Both the position numbers and the translations under genes were made by a program. A stretch of 64,000 bases of DNA from Streptomyces sp. TG1A-8 (GTDB taxonomy: Bacteria; Actinomycetota; Actinomycetes; Streptomycetales; Streptomycetaceae), in NCBI RefSeq assembly GCF_030499535.1, contig NZ_JASTLB010000001.1, positions 3,348,001-3,412,000 on the forward strand, read 5' to 3'. A model generated the notes under the pieces. That model was not told the origin of the DNA. It was given only the letters and a program-made list of their open reading frames with translations, and did not search any database. Numbering within the stretch: position 1 is the first letter of the stretch; every line of letters begins with the position of its first letter. This document shows, piece after piece, positions 46,717 to 58,678 of this stretch.

Positions 46717-47787
46717 CTAACCGCGCCTGCGCAGGGCGCGGCCGACCACGATCGCCGAGGCCAGGGCCAGGGCGGCGGCCGGGGCCGCCCAGCGCAGGGC
46801 CTGGCTCGTGACCGGGGTCCGGGGAGCCGGTACGGGGGCGTAGCGGCCGCGCGGCGGAGCGTGGTCGACCTCCTCGGCGCTGCGTCCGATCATTGTGCGG
46901 CGCGCGTGCGCGGCCTCGGCGGGGGGCTCGCCCGCGCCGGCGAAGCCCCCGGGGAGGGGGGCGCCGGCCGGGGCCGCCCCGCCGGAGCCGGGTCCGGCAC
47001 CGGGAGCGGCGTCGGCGTCCGCTTCGGCGTCCGCGTCCAGGGAGGGCGGGGGGACCTCGGTGTCGAACACGGAGACGTGGCCGGCCGCTTCGGAGTCCGG
47101 TCCCGCCTCCGGCCCGGTCCGAGCCCGGGGATCGCCCTCGGCACCGGAGTCGCCCTCGGCATCGGCATCGGCATCGGCATCGGCATCGAAGTCAGCCGCG
47201 GACCCGGAGTCGTCCTCGGCGTGCGGCACGGCCTCGGGTCCGGACCCGTCCTCGGCCCCGGACCCGTCCTCGGCACCGGGCCGGGCCCCGGCACCGGAGT
47301 CGGCCGCGGACCCGGTCCCCGCCCTGTCCCCCGCCTCCGGTTCCGCCTCGTCCCCGGCTTCCGGTTCCGCCCTCTCCCCCAGCCCCTCCGCGAAGCGCGT
47401 CAGCAGGCGGGTGAGTGCCGCGTTCACCGTGTCCCCCGGCAATTCCGCGATCCGTCCGTCCGCCTCGGCCGTGCCCTCGGCCGTGACGGTGGTGCCGCCC
47501 TCCGCGGCGGCGAGGCGCAGGGTGAGGGCGAGGGCGGCCCTGCCGGTGCCGCGGGCCTCGGCGGCCTCGCCCTCGACGGCGTACGCACCGTCCCCGCGCG
47601 GCGTGATCCGGACCGTTCCGCGGTAGGTGACGGAGTGTCCGCCGATCCGCAGCTTCAGCCGCCCGGAGACCGGTTCGGCGCCGGCGTCCTGCTGGAACCC
47701 GGGGACCGCCCGGGCGACTCGCACGGGATCGGCGAGCGCTTCCGCGAGCCGCTCGACCGCTGCCGGGACGAAGACCTGGTGCTCCAT
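46717..47787 (-). CDS. Tail-anchored SRPBCC (CoxG-like) protein with an acidic linker
   Basis: A 356-aa protein. Residues 1-140 form an SRPBCC/CoxG-type lipid-binding-like domain (MEHQVFVPAAVERLAEALADP, VTYRGTVRITPRGDG, VNAALTRLLTRFAEGL). Residues 140-300 are an extreme Asp/Glu/Gly/Ala linker with a run of Asp-Ala pairs. The C-terminus is a single helix (LRWAAPAAALALASAIVVGRAL). CoxG homologues tether maturation factors to the membrane. The hexamer GGCATC repeats encode the Asp-Ala run. Confidence 0.8.
   Translation of the reverse strand: MEHQVFVPAAVERLAEALADPVRVARAVPGFQQDAGAEPVSGRLKLRIGGHSVTYRGTVRITPRGDGAYAVEGEAAEARGTGRAALALTLRLAAAEGGTTVTAEGTAEADGRIAELPGDTVNAALTRLLTRFAEGLGERAEPEAGDEAEPEAGDRAGTGSAADSGAGARPGAEDGSGAEDGSGPEAVPHAEDDSGSAADFDADADADADAEGDSGAEGDPRARTGPEAGPDSEAAGHVSVFDTEVPPPSLDADAEADADAAPGAGPGSGGAAPAGAPLPGGFAGAGEPPAEAAHARRTMIGRSAEEVDHAPPRGRYAPVPAPRTPVTSQALRWAAPAAALALASAIVVGRALRRRG
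47159..47189 (+). repeat. Hexanucleotide (GGCATC)n in the SRPBCC linker
   Basis: About five copies of GGCATC encode the alternating Asp-Ala stretch of the acidic linker. Copy-number changes would keep frame and change only linker length. Confidence 0.8.
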
Positions 47788-47850
47788 GTCGGTGCAGCCT
47801 ACCCACCGGTGTCCGGATCGTACCCCCGTCCGCGCGGCACGTCGTCCCGG

Positions 47851-49467
47851 TCAGTACCGCGGATGCACCAATGTCGACGCGGCCAGCCCCTCCCGCCGGG
47901 TGCGCTCCGCCGCCGCCCCGTCCGCGCGCAGTCCGTCCTCGGTCAGGGTGCGCGGGCGCGGCCCTGCGGCGTCCAGGCGCGGCGGCGGTGCCGACCGGCC
48001 CGGCGCGGCCAGCAGGAACCCCCAGTCGCGCGGGGCTCGGGAGGCGCCGGCCGGGTGGCCGGGGACGCGGTAGGGGGAGGCGGCGAGGCCGGCCGCCCGC
48101 AGCGTCGCGGCGACCGTCCAGAAGGCGCGGGGACGGCTGACGGGCCCCCCGTACACGACCAGGCGGCCGTCGGCGGCGAGGACGCGGCGGACCAGGCCGT
48201 AGAACTCCTGGGAGTACAGCTTGGCGCCGGCGGTGACACCGGGATCGGGCAGGTCGGCGACGACGACGTCGTACGGCCCGCCGTGCGCCCGTCGCAGCCA
48301 GGTCAGGGCGTCGGCGATGGTGACGTGGACACGGGTGTCGCCGTAGGCGTGGTGGTTGAGGGCGGACAGGCCGGGGTCGTGGCGGGCCAGGCGGACCAGG
48401 CCGGCGTCGAGCTCGACGACGTCGACGCGGCGCACGTCCCGGTGGCGCAGTACTTCGCGCGCGGCCAGGCCGTCGCCGCCGCCGAGGACGAGGACGCGCG
48501 CGTGCGGGCCGGTCATCGCGGGGTGCACCAGGGCCTCGTGGTACCGGCGCTCGTCGTGGCCGCCGACGCGCAGCCGGCCGTCCAGGAAGAGGTCGAGGGG
48601 GCGGCCGCGGGTGCCGCCGGTGAGGACGACCTCCTGGACGCCGGTCCGCAGGGCGACCCGGACGTCCTCGCCGTACACCGCGTGCCGGGCGGCCCGCTCG
48701 AAGTCGGCGGCGAAGGCGGCGGCGCAGGCGAGGACCCCGAGCACGAGGAGGCCGGTGAGGACCAGCGTCCAGCGGGCGCGGTGGGTCAGGTCGCGGCCGA
48801 ACAGGCCGAGGACCAGGGCACCGCCCGCCACGACGTTGACCGTGCCGGTGAGCAGCGCGCCGGTCAACTGGCCCAGGAACGGCAGCAGCAGGAAGGGGAA
48901 GGCCAGGCCGCCGGCCAGCGCGCCCACGTAGTCCGCGGCGAACAGGTCGGCGACCGCACCGCCCGCGTCCTGCCGGCGGATGCGCTGGATCAGCTCCATC
49001 AGCAGCGGGACCTCGGCGCCGACGAGCAGGCCGATGGCCAGGGAGAAGGCGACCAGGGTGCAGCGCGGGCCGTCGGCCCACAGCCCGCCCCAGTCGCCGG
49101 TCCAGGCGAACACGGCGTACAGCGCCATCGCGCTGCACCCCCCGACCAGCGCCAGCGCGGCCTCCACCGCGCCGAGGCCGGCGGCCGCGTGCCGGCGCAG
49201 CCGCTTGGCGGCGAGGGAGCCGATCCCCATCGCGAACACCATCACGGACAGCACGACGGACGCCTGGGTGACCGAGTCGCCGGTCAAGTACGAGGCGAAC
49301 GCGACGAGTTCCAGTTCGTAGACGAGTCCGCAGGCCGCGCAGACGAAGGCGCACACGAGGACCAGGAACCGCCCGGCACCGGGTCGCACGGGCAGTCGGG
49401 CGGGCAGTCGGGCGGGGTCTGCCCGGGGCGGGGCGGCCGGTGGCGCGGGGGCGTACGGATCGATCAC
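47851..49467 (-). CDS. Membrane-bound spermidine synthase-like protein
   Basis: A 538-aa protein with seven or so N-terminal membrane helices ([78 protein letters not shown]) and a C-terminal aminopropyltransferase domain ([63 protein letters not shown]). This fusion type is common in actinobacteria; true polyamine synthesis is unproven. Starts at GTG 49467, GTG 49485 or ATG 49512 all fit; the first is the most conservative. Confidence 0.85.
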   Translation of the reverse strand: MIDPYAPAPPAAPPRADPARLPARLPVRPGAGRFLVLVCAFVCAACGLVYELELVAFASYLTGDSVTQASVVLSVMVFAMGIGSLAAKRLRRHAAAGLGAVEAALALVGGCSAMALYAVFAWTGDWGGLWADGPRCTLVAFSLAIGLLVGAEVPLLMELIQRIRRQDAGGAVADLFAADYVGALAGGLAFPFLLLPFLGQLTGALLTGTVNVVAGGALVLGLFGRDLTHRARWTLVLTGLLVLGVLACAAAFAADFERAARHAVYGEDVRVALRTGVQEVVLTGGTRGRPLDLFLDGRLRVGGHDERRYHEALVHPAMTGPHARVLVLGGGDGLAAREVLRHRDVRRVDVVELDAGLVRLARHDPGLSALNHHAYGDTRVHVTIADALTWLRRAHGGPYDVVVADLPDPGVTAGAKLYSQEFYGLVRRVLAADGRLVVYGGPVSRPRAFWTVAATLRAAGLAASPYRVPGHPAGASRAPRDWGFLLAAPGRSAPPPRLDAAGPRPRTLTEDGLRADGAAAERTRREGLAASTLVHPRY

Positions 49468-49546
49468 CTTGCGACCGTACGTCACGCACCGGGTGCGTTC
49501 CGTCACCCACACGCGCGGAACTCCGGGCGGTTGACCTGTTACGGGT

Positions 49547-50143
49547 TCACGCCGGTGCGGTCCGTTTCGCGTCCGTGGAGCCGGCGCCGTCCCCCGGGAC
49601 CGGCCGCCGCCCGCCTCCCCGGCCCCGTCGCCCCGCGGGCACCCGCGCCCCGACCCGCGTGCGGGTGGCGACCAGTTGGCCGTCCTGCGGGTAGGCGTGC
49701 CAGGTGCGCCAGTGCACCTGGCCCTCGTGCCGGTGGGCCAGCATCGCGGTGAAGGCGTGCGGGCTGCCGGGGAAGACGCCGGCGAGGCCGTGCGGGTGGT
49801 CGGAGACGAGGGCCAGCAGCTCCTGGGCGCGGCCCGCGAACGACCCCGGGGTGAGCACCTCGACGCGCGCCGCGAATTCGTATTCCCAGTCGCCGGCCCG
49901 CTTGGTGACGCCGAGCGGCAGCGGGGTGCTGGACCCGGGGATGCACGCCACCGTCTCCGAACAACTGCCGCGCTCCTGCTGGAGCAGTACCTGGTGGGAA
50001 GCGCCGAGCAGCCTCAATTGCACTTTCGCGTCCGGCAGTTCCAGGTCGAGGGTGGCCAGGGCGGGGAGCGGCTCGCGGCCGAGGGCCCAGGCGAGGTCGG
50101 CGGCGCGGGTGTCGGTGTAGGAGGTGTTCAGGGTCGTGAGCAT
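49547..50143 (-). CDS. DUF2617 family protein
   Basis: A 198-aa protein with the DUF2617 pattern: [58 protein letters not shown] and [19 protein letters not shown]. Function unknown; it often accompanies the membrane spermidine-synthase-like gene, as here. ATG 50143 is well supported. The C-terminal 40 residues are Gly/Arg-rich. Confidence 0.88.
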   Translation of the reverse strand: MLTTLNTSYTDTRAADLAWALGREPLPALATLDLELPDAKVQLRLLGASHQVLLQQERGSCSETVACIPGSSTPLPLGVTKRAGDWEYEFAARVEVLTPGSFAGRAQELLALVSDHPHGLAGVFPGSPHAFTAMLAHRHEGQVHWRTWHAYPQDGQLVATRTRVGARVPAGRRGRGGGRRPVPGDGAGSTDAKRTAPA

Positions 50144-50453
50144 GGATCGGCTCCGCTAACGCGCAAGGAGAGGGGGAGATCGGCCATGTCAGCCCGTTCG
50201 GCCCGGCCGTCCTGGCCGGGGAGGGGGGTCTGCGGAACGTCCGCGGGGCTGCGCTGGTGAGTTAGAGGGAACCACGAACCGTGGCCGCACCACAGCGTTT
50301 TTACCCAACTTCGGAGGGTTTCCATCCCTCAGAGGGCTCCACAGCTCAACTGTTCAACTACGGCGTGCGCCGGGCGCGGTTCCGGACGCGGCCGGGCGCC
50401 CGCCGGATGCCTCCCCGGCGGGCGCCCTCGCGCGAGAGCTCAGCCGCCCCGTG
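50144..50453. other. Intergenic region upstream of DUF2617
   Basis: The 310 bp hold the DUF2617 promoter and the end of the small Gly/Cys gene's transcript. I see no RNA gene; a stretch at 50260-50370 is unusually AT-rich for this genome and probably carries the promoter. Confidence 0.5.
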
Positions 50454-50741
50454 TCAGCTGCCTCCCCCGCATCCGCCCCCGCCGCCGCACGAGGACCCCC
50501 CGCCGCACGACGACCCCCCGCCGCACGACGAGTGGCCCCCGCCCCCGCAGGAGTGGTGGCCGCCGGACGAGCCGCCGGAGTCGCCGGCCCACCAGCTGGT
50601 GCTCCCGTCGTACCCGCCCCGGGGCGAGGACCACGGGCGGGGCCTCCCGCCCCCCTTGCCGCGTCCTCCCCTGGAGGCCGCGGACGCGACGATCACGAAG
50701 CACACGACCGCGATCACCGCCACGACGAACACGGTGCCCAT
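50454..50741 (-). CDS. Small membrane protein with a Gly/Cys-repeat tail
   Basis: A 95-aa protein: helix at residues 2-22 (GTVFVVAVIAVVCFVIVASAA), a basic/Gly/Trp linker (SRGGRGKGGGRPRPW, STSWWAGDSGG), then a tail in which Cys recurs every 4-8 residues within Gly/Ser/His (SCGGGGHSSCGGGSSCGGG and on). Such a tail could bind metal or form disulfides. The repeats look like microsatellite growth. Function unknown; not a secreted Cys-motif toxin I recognise. Confidence 0.7.
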   Translation of the reverse strand: MGTVFVVAVIAVVCFVIVASAASRGGRGKGGGRPRPWSSPRGGYDGSTSWWAGDSGGSSGGHHSCGGGGHSSCGGGSSCGGGSSCGGGGGCGGGS

Positions 50742-50891
50742 GGCGTCACCCACCTTCCGTTCCCCCCGAAGCGGCCCCCCGTGGGCGCCCCGCCGGTTCC
50801 GCGTCTGACGCGGTGACCGGGAGATGCCCGGGCGCCCGCGCGGCCAAAGCAGAGTTGAGGAAGTCCAGAGCTTGGGCGCAGGATGGCTGCC

Positions 50892-52091
50892 ATGACCTCC
50901 AGCCCGCGCCCGCACCTCAACCGCCGTCTGACCGAGTTCGGTACGACGATCTTCGCGGAGATGTCCGCCCTCGCCCTGTCGACCGGGTCCATCAACCTCG
51001 GTCAGGGCTTCCCCGACACGGACGGCCCCGAGGAGGTCAGGGAGGCGGCCGTGCGGGCGCTGCGCGACGGGCGCGGCAACCAGTACCCGCCGGGCCCGGG
51101 CGTCCCCGAACTGCGCGCCGCGATCACCGCGCACCAGCTGCGCCGCTACGGGCTGTCGTACGACCCCGACACCGAGGTCCTGGTCACGGCGGGCGCGACG
51201 GAGGCCATCGCCGCCTCGCTGCTGGCGCTGCTGGAGCCGGGCGACGAGGTGGTCGCGCTGGAGCCGTACTACGACTCCTACGCGGCGAGCATCGCGATGG
51301 CGGGCGGCCGGCGCGTGCCGGTGACCCTGCGCCCGGACACCGGCGGCGGGACCGGGGAGGCCCGCTTCCGGCTGGACCTGGACGAGCTGCGCGCGGCGGT
51401 CACGGACCGGACCCGCCTGCTGCTGATCAACACCCCGCACAACCCGACCGGCACGGTCCTCACCCGCGCGGAACTGGCCGCGATCGCCGATCTGGCCGTG
51501 GAGCGGGACCTGCTGGTGGTGACGGACGAGGTCTACGAGCACCTGACCTTCGACGGCGCCGAACACCTGCCGCTCGCCTCGTTCCCCGGGATGCGCGAGC
51601 GGACGGTGACCATCAGCTCGGCCGGCAAGACGTTCTCGTTCACCGGCTGGAAGGTCGGCTGGATCACCGGCGCCCCCGATCTCGTCGCCGCCGTCCGCTC
51701 GGCCAAGCAGTTCCTGACGTATGTCGCATCCGGGCCCTTCCAGTACGCCGTGGCCGAGGCCCTGCTCCTGCCCGACTCGTACTTCGCGGACTTCCGCGCG
51801 GACATGCTGGCCAAACGGGACCTGCTCGCGGGCGGCCTGGAGCGGGCGGGCTTCAAGGTCTTCCGCCCGGCCGGCACGTACTTCATCACCACCGACATCC
51901 GGCCCCTCGGCGAGAGCGACGGTTTCGCCTTCTGCCGTGCGCTGCCGGAGGGCTGCGGGGTGGTCGCGATCCCCAACGCGGTCTTCTACGACCACCGCGA
52001 GCAGGGCGCACCCTTTGTCCGCTTCGCGTTCTGTAAGCGGACGGGCGTGCTGGAGGAGGCGGCCTCCCGGCTCAAGACGCTGGCCGCCTAA
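50892..52091 (+). CDS. Class I PLP-dependent aminotransferase
   Basis: A 399-aa fold-type I aminotransferase (kynurenine/aspartate/DapC-like). It contains NLGQGFPDTDGPEEV, NQYPPGPGVPELRAAI, VTAGATEAIAAS, the NTPHNPTGTVL motif, DEVYEHLTFDG, and the PLP Lys in TISSAGKTFSFTGWKVGW. ATG 50892 is used because AGGA lies 8 bases upstream. A relic of a second copy lies at 55.0 kb. It might transaminate kynurenine, but the sequence alone does not settle the substrate. Confidence 0.88.
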   Translation: MTSSPRPHLNRRLTEFGTTIFAEMSALALSTGSINLGQGFPDTDGPEEVREAAVRALRDGRGNQYPPGPGVPELRAAITAHQLRRYGLSYDPDTEVLVTAGATEAIAASLLALLEPGDEVVALEPYYDSYAASIAMAGGRRVPVTLRPDTGGGTGEARFRLDLDELRAAVTDRTRLLLINTPHNPTGTVLTRAELAAIADLAVERDLLVVTDEVYEHLTFDGAEHLPLASFPGMRERTVTISSAGKTFSFTGWKVGWITGAPDLVAAVRSAKQFLTYVASGPFQYAVAEALLLPDSYFADFRADMLAKRDLLAGGLERAGFKVFRPAGTYFITTDIRPLGESDGFAFCRALPEGCGVVAIPNAVFYDHREQGAPFVRFAFCKRTGVLEEAASRLKTLAA

Positions 52092-52467
52092 CAGCCACAG
52101 ACGTACCAGCGGATGCACCGGTCACACGGCCCGGTTGCTCCGAGCCGCCGCGCACCCGCACCCGACTGCCGCCTGGTGGACCGGGACACCGGTGATCGGC
52201 AGTCATATCACGCAGCCCGTCTGTCGGCGGACACGCTTCCACCAGCGATCAACCGGCGCCGCCAGGCCCGGTGACAGCGCCCCCGGATCATGTGACAGGG
52301 GCAGCAGGGAGTCATACCGGCCCCGAAGGATACGAACCCGAGCCGGGCTCCACGAAGGAGGTGACGTGCGGGCAGTAGCCCTCCTCTGCCAGCCAGGCGC
52401 GGGTCCGGCCGCGCCGTCGCTCATCGCTGAGCCGGTGGTACTGGCGCCGGGGGCGGTCACGCCCTGG
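52092..52467. other. Left border of an atypical insert
   Basis: This 376-bp stretch contains no credible gene. It starts right after the aminotransferase stop and shows no transposase ends or direct repeats that I can see. In frame after the downstream gene's TGA there is a short open run (LSDERRRGRTRAWLAEEGY) that may be chance or an old C-terminus. Confidence 0.45.
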
Positions 52468-54561
52468 TCAGCGGTGCCGCTTGCGGCCACTCTTGCCGAT
52501 GGTGCGCCGACGCTTCCGGGCGCGGCCGAGCCGAGCGGCAGGAGTACGCAGTGCCCGGGCCGCGAGCTGCCCGAGCTCTTCGAGTCCGGCCCGGTCCGGG
52601 TGCGCGGAGTCCAGCGCGGCGGCAACCGCGTCCCTGGCATCGCGGCCCTGGGCACGCAGCACCTCCTCGGCACCGTCCCCGCCGCCCGCCAGTTCCACGA
52701 GCTGGAGCAGGCTCTCGGCGACCAGCAGCAGTTGCTCGGCGTCGGTCATGTCCTCGGGGGACAGCAGCTCATGGTGCGCCAGCGCGGTCAGCACGAGCGG
52801 CGCCAGCGCTGCGTCGCCGCGCAGCCCGCGCAGCAGCCGCTCGCCCTCGCCGTCCGGCAACGCCGTCAGCAGTACAGCGAGCATCGCCTGCGCACGCACC
52901 CGGAAGGGCATGGACCGTACCGCATCGACGAGTTGCCGCAGCGCGGCACCCCGCTCGCCGCGGGCCGTGATCCAGCCGGCCAGCTCCGTGCGGGCGGCGT
53001 CCGGGTCGTAGTCCTCGGCCAGCACTCCCAGCAGGCCGGCCGCCGGTGCCTGGGCCAGTTCACCGACCAACGGTGCGTCCCTGCCGGCCGCCAGCAACCG
53101 CTGTCGTACGGCCCGGGTACCGAGCTCGGTGAGACGGATGAGCTCGACCGGCCCGGCGGTCAGCTCCTCTCGCCGGGCGTCGGCACGCTCCCGCGCCGCC
53201 GGGTCCGCCGCCGTCCCCGCGACGCCCAGTAGTTCCGCGAGCTCCGGCGGCATGTCCGCGAGCGGTTCGGGACCGGCATCGGAGAGGTCGATGTCGAGGA
53301 ACACCGGATCGGCCATCCCACGGTCACGCTCGATCGCGCCCAGGTCGTCCAGCAGGTCGAGCACCGCGCGCAGGCCCCGGTCGGCGTGCTCGAACCACAT
53401 CCGGTGCTGAAGGTCCAACCGGGCGTCGAGCTGGAAGGAGGTCCGATAGGCAAGGTGTACCGTGTCGCGCAGCCGCGGCCAGGGCATCGGGTACGGCAGG
53501 CCGTAGAGCGTGTTCAGCACGTCGTCCAGGATGTGGTTGTAGACATCGAAGAGCATCGACTCGGCGTGCCACCCGCTGCGTGCCCCGATCAGGGCCTGCC
53601 GCAGCTCGAAACACGCGTCGAAGGCGCGCAGCCACAGCTGGAGCGGGTCGGCCAGCACCGGCCGGGCCTTGGCCACCGCGTACAGCCGCCCCTTGACCAC
53701 CCGGACCAGCCGTGCCTTCTTCGCCCACTCCATCAGCAGTCCCAGCCGCGGCAGGTCGGCCGAAGAGCGCACCCCCTCGATCCTGTCGCCGGTGCCGAGC
53801 ACGTCCACCAGCTCGCGGGCCTCCGCCATCCGCAGCCGTCCCGTCGCCGTCACCGGGCGGCCGCCCTGCCCCGCCCATTCGGCGAGTCCGCGCAACTGGG
53901 CCACGGTCGTCGACGCCTCGGCCCGTCGGCGCAGTTCGTCGTCCGGGGGAAGCATCACGGGCAGTTGCGGCTCGGCCCGGGCCACGCCGGACAGTGCGCG
54001 GCCGGTCAGCCGCCGTTCCATGATCGCGGCGAGAGCCTGCTGGTCGTAGGCGACCTCCCCGCGCTGCGCTCGGTCCGCGAAGCGCTGAAGCGCCGCCCCG
54101 TCCTGGACGTCCACGCCCTGCTCCGCGGCCGTCATCGCCCAGAACTTCGCCAGTCCCCAGCGAGTGCGGTCCGTCATCGCCGCCGGATGCTGTTCCGCGA
54201 CCCTGTCGACCGCGGCAAGGGAATCCTGGAGTGAGGGGCCGCGCGGGTCCGCCAACTGCGCGGCGTGCAGATAGCGCAGTAGCGTGCGCAGTGTGCCCGG
54301 GGCGTCGGCGCGTTCCTCCCCGGGAAGCTCGGTGACCTGCTGGGGAAGCCAGGAGAGCAGTAGCTCCTCTACTTGGCGCGGCTCCCACAGCCCCAGCCGG
54401 CCGTCGGCAGTCGCCAGGTGCCGGTAGTCCAGCGCCGTCTCGGCCATGTACCCGTCCACCGGCAGTCCCTGCTCCCCGGCCCACCGGACCAGGCGGTCGA
54501 CCAGCAGCCCACGCGCCGCCTCGAACTCCTCCTCGGCCTCGGGTTCGAACCGCATCCGCAT
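52468..54561 (-). CDS. Large helical protein of unknown function
   Basis: A 697-aa soluble, mostly helical protein rich in Leu/Ala/Arg/Glu. It begins MRMRFEPEAEEEFEAARG, has segments such as LPVDGYMAETALDYRHLA, WAKKARLVRVVKGRLYAVAK (winged-helix-like) and WLRAFDACFELRQALIG, and ends in a very basic RKRRRTIGKSGRKRHR tail. ATG 54561 follows GGGA at 5 bases; a start at 54603 lacks a ribosome site. I do not recognise a family. It is isolated in an insert with only a Uma2 relic as neighbour. Confidence 0.7.
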   Translation of the reverse strand: MRMRFEPEAEEEFEAARGLLVDRLVRWAGEQGLPVDGYMAETALDYRHLATADGRLGLWEPRQVEELLLSWLPQQVTELPGEERADAPGTLRTLLRYLHAAQLADPRGPSLQDSLAAVDRVAEQHPAAMTDRTRWGLAKFWAMTAAEQGVDVQDGAALQRFADRAQRGEVAYDQQALAAIMERRLTGRALSGVARAEPQLPVMLPPDDELRRRAEASTTVAQLRGLAEWAGQGGRPVTATGRLRMAEARELVDVLGTGDRIEGVRSSADLPRLGLLMEWAKKARLVRVVKGRLYAVAKARPVLADPLQLWLRAFDACFELRQALIGARSGWHAESMLFDVYNHILDDVLNTLYGLPYPMPWPRLRDTVHLAYRTSFQLDARLDLQHRMWFEHADRGLRAVLDLLDDLGAIERDRGMADPVFLDIDLSDAGPEPLADMPPELAELLGVAGTAADPAARERADARREELTAGPVELIRLTELGTRAVRQRLLAAGRDAPLVGELAQAPAAGLLGVLAEDYDPDAARTELAGWITARGERGAALRQLVDAVRSMPFRVRAQAMLAVLLTALPDGEGERLLRGLRGDAALAPLVLTALAHHELLSPEDMTDAEQLLLVAESLLQLVELAGGGDGAEEVLRAQGRDARDAVAAALDSAHPDRAGLEELGQLAARALRTPAARLGRARKRRRTIGKSGRKRHR

Positions 54562-54699
54562 GAAATCCCGTCCACCTGTCCGCAGCAGTCGTTGCCGTGC
54601 CACGTTATCGCCGAACCGGGGCCGGCAACTCGGCCGAGGACAAGCGGGCCCCCTGCCTCAGGGCGGTACGTGGTGGTTGTCGCCCGCAGCAAACGCGGC

Positions 54700-55003
54700 T
54701 TCGAACCTCCTTGCGGCGTCGTGGTCCTTGCGTGTGGAAGAGGTCGGGACGACCTCGGAGATCAGCAGGACGTCCTCGAAGCCGTAGCGCTCGCCCTCCT
54801 TGCGTGCGTCCTCGCGCAGGATCGCGAGGTCGGGGGCGGAGTTATCGTCGGCGGGGAAGTCGGTGTAGACATCGGAGGTGACCTTCGCGTGACGGCCGAG
54901 GGCGGGAGCGGAGTCGATCCGCATCGACCTGATGGTGCTGGAGTGCTCTTCGCTCCGCGGGGTCGTGATCACCTTTCCGTCGGCCCCGAACGGGACCGTG
55001 CAC
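54700..55003 (-). pseudogene. Uma2-family (PD-(D/E)XK) endonuclease relic
   Basis: The minus strand reads a piece of a Uma2/DUF820 protein: KVITTPRSEEHSSTIRSMR, then TSDVYTDFPADDNSAPDLA, ILREDARKEG and DVLLISEVVPTSSTRKDHD, including the catalytic APDLA Asp and EV Glu region. The N-terminus stops near 55003, and the C-terminal third (normally continuing KxxxYAxxGIPxYLLVD) is missing after about 54700. It is a fragment, not a working gene. Confidence 0.75.
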
Positions 55004-55019
55004 CCCTTGGGGAACACGG

Positions 55020-55187
55020 GACGGCTTCGCCTTCCGCCGCGCCCTGCCCGGGCGCGCGGGCGTGGTGGCCGTCCCCGACGCGGTCTTCCACGACGACCGC
55101 GGGGCGGGCGCGCCGTTCGTGCGGTTCGCGGTCCGCGAGCGGGAGGAGGTCCCGCGGGAGGCGGCGGAGCGGCTGCGCCGCGTGTAG
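55020..55187 (+). pseudogene. C-terminal relic of a second class I aminotransferase
   Basis: Fifty-five codons before TAG 55185 read DGFAFRRALPG, VVAVPDAVFHDDRGAGAPF and VRFAVREREEVPREAAERL. This aligns with the end of the aminotransferase at 50892-52091 (DGFAFCRALPE, VVAIPNAVFYDHREQGAPF, VRFAFCKRTGVLEEAASRL) with no gaps but many changes. The remaining 340 residues are absent; the break coincides with the edge of the Uma2 relic. Confidence 0.85.
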
Positions 55188-55265
55188 CGCGGGACGCGGG
55201 AACGGCGGGACGGGAGCGCGGCGGGGCCCGGGGGCGGCGGCTCCCGGGCCCCGGCGGCGGGACGG

Positions 55266-55796
55266 CTACTCGCCGTCCTCCTCGGGCTTCTCGGAGTCGT
55301 CGACCTCCTGCTCCAGGCCCAGCTGCTCCACCAGCCACTTGTCGAACTCGATCGCGGCCCTGACCCAGCTGACCGTGGAGGAGACGAAGTGGTTGATGTC
55401 GACACCGGTGCCGATCAGCATCTGCGCCTCGCCGATGAGGCGGACGGTGCCGTCGTCATGGGTGTGGGTGTACACCTTGGGCCACAGCGTGCGGCGGTTC
55501 CAGTCGTCGACGGACTCCAGCAGCTGGGACTTCTCGTCGATCGGGTGGGGGCGGTCGTAGAAGGTCCGCACCGAGAAGACGGCCTGCTCGGCCTCCCCGC
55601 GGAACATGAAGTAGGTGCGGAACTGCTCCCACGGCGCGGCGAGGTCGCCCTCCTCGTCGACGACGTACTTCAGCTCCATCTGGTCGAGGAGCTGCTTCAC
55701 GAGGTCCTGATCCGGGACGACGGGGCCCGCCGGTCCTTGGGGCTGCGGCTCGGGCTGGCCCCCGAAATTCGGAATCGAGGACGGGTCGATGGTCAC
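55266..55796 (-). CDS. YbjN domain-containing protein
   Basis: A 176-aa protein of the YbjN/DUF1790 type, related to type III chaperone folds (MYFMFRGEAEQAVFSVRTFY-like YFMFRGEAEQAVFSV, DDWNRRTLWPKVYTHTHDDG, EAQMLIGTGVDINHFVSSTV). GTG 55796 follows AAGGGA at 8 bases. It lies next to clpB in Streptomyces, which fits a chaperone-like or stress role, though this is inference. Confidence 0.87.
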   Translation of the reverse strand: MTIDPSSIPNFGGQPEPQPQGPAGPVVPDQDLVKQLLDQMELKYVVDEEGDLAAPWEQFRTYFMFRGEAEQAVFSVRTFYDRPHPIDEKSQLLESVDDWNRRTLWPKVYTHTHDDGTVRLIGEAQMLIGTGVDINHFVSSTVSWVRAAIEFDKWLVEQLGLEQEVDDSEKPEEDGE

Positions 55797-55953
55797 CGTG
55801 ATTTTCCCTTCGTACGGATCTCGCCATCCTCCCCCATGCGGGGAGGGGGGTGGCAAGCCCCGGCGACCCTGTCAGCCCAGGGCTGACACGATCCGGTCAC
55901 CGGGGCGCGGCCACTGACGAGTACCCCGCCGACGGGGCCCTCCCCCGCCCCGC

Positions 55954-58551
<2,598 letters not shown>

Positions 58552-58622
58552 GTCTGCGTTCTCCTGTTCGGGTCGGCTCGTCGGCCACGTCTCCCATTGC
58601 TGACTTAACCAGCGTACACAAA

Positions 58623-58643
58623 GTTGAGTCTATTCCACTCAAG
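58623..58643. promoter_or_regulatory. HAIR operator (HspR-binding inverted repeat)
   Basis: GTTGAGT, 7 bases, ACTCAAG matches the HAIR consensus CTTGAGT-N7-ACTCAAG in 13 of 14 positions. It lies 72 bp upstream of clpB and 36 bp before the divergent F420-type gene. HspR is the known repressor of dnaK, clpB and lon in Streptomyces, and its gene ends at the right edge of the window. Confidence 0.93.
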
Positions 58644-58678
58644 GCGGTGGGGTTCGGTTCGGCACTAGATTTCGGGAC

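Noticed and set aside
46606..49752. A 1048-residue plus-strand open frame
   Set aside because: It runs antisense through the SRPBCC and spermidine-synthase-like genes and consists of low-complexity Gly/Arg/Ala residues.
50260..50370. Possible tRNA or small RNA in the AT-richer stretch
   Set aside because: No cloverleaf arms or T-loop sequence could be found.
52350..52470. In-frame open sequence after the stop of the 697-aa gene as a C-terminal extension
   Set aside because: The basic RKRHR ending looks like a natural C-terminus, and readthrough needs more than an open run of about 50 codons in GC-rich DNA.
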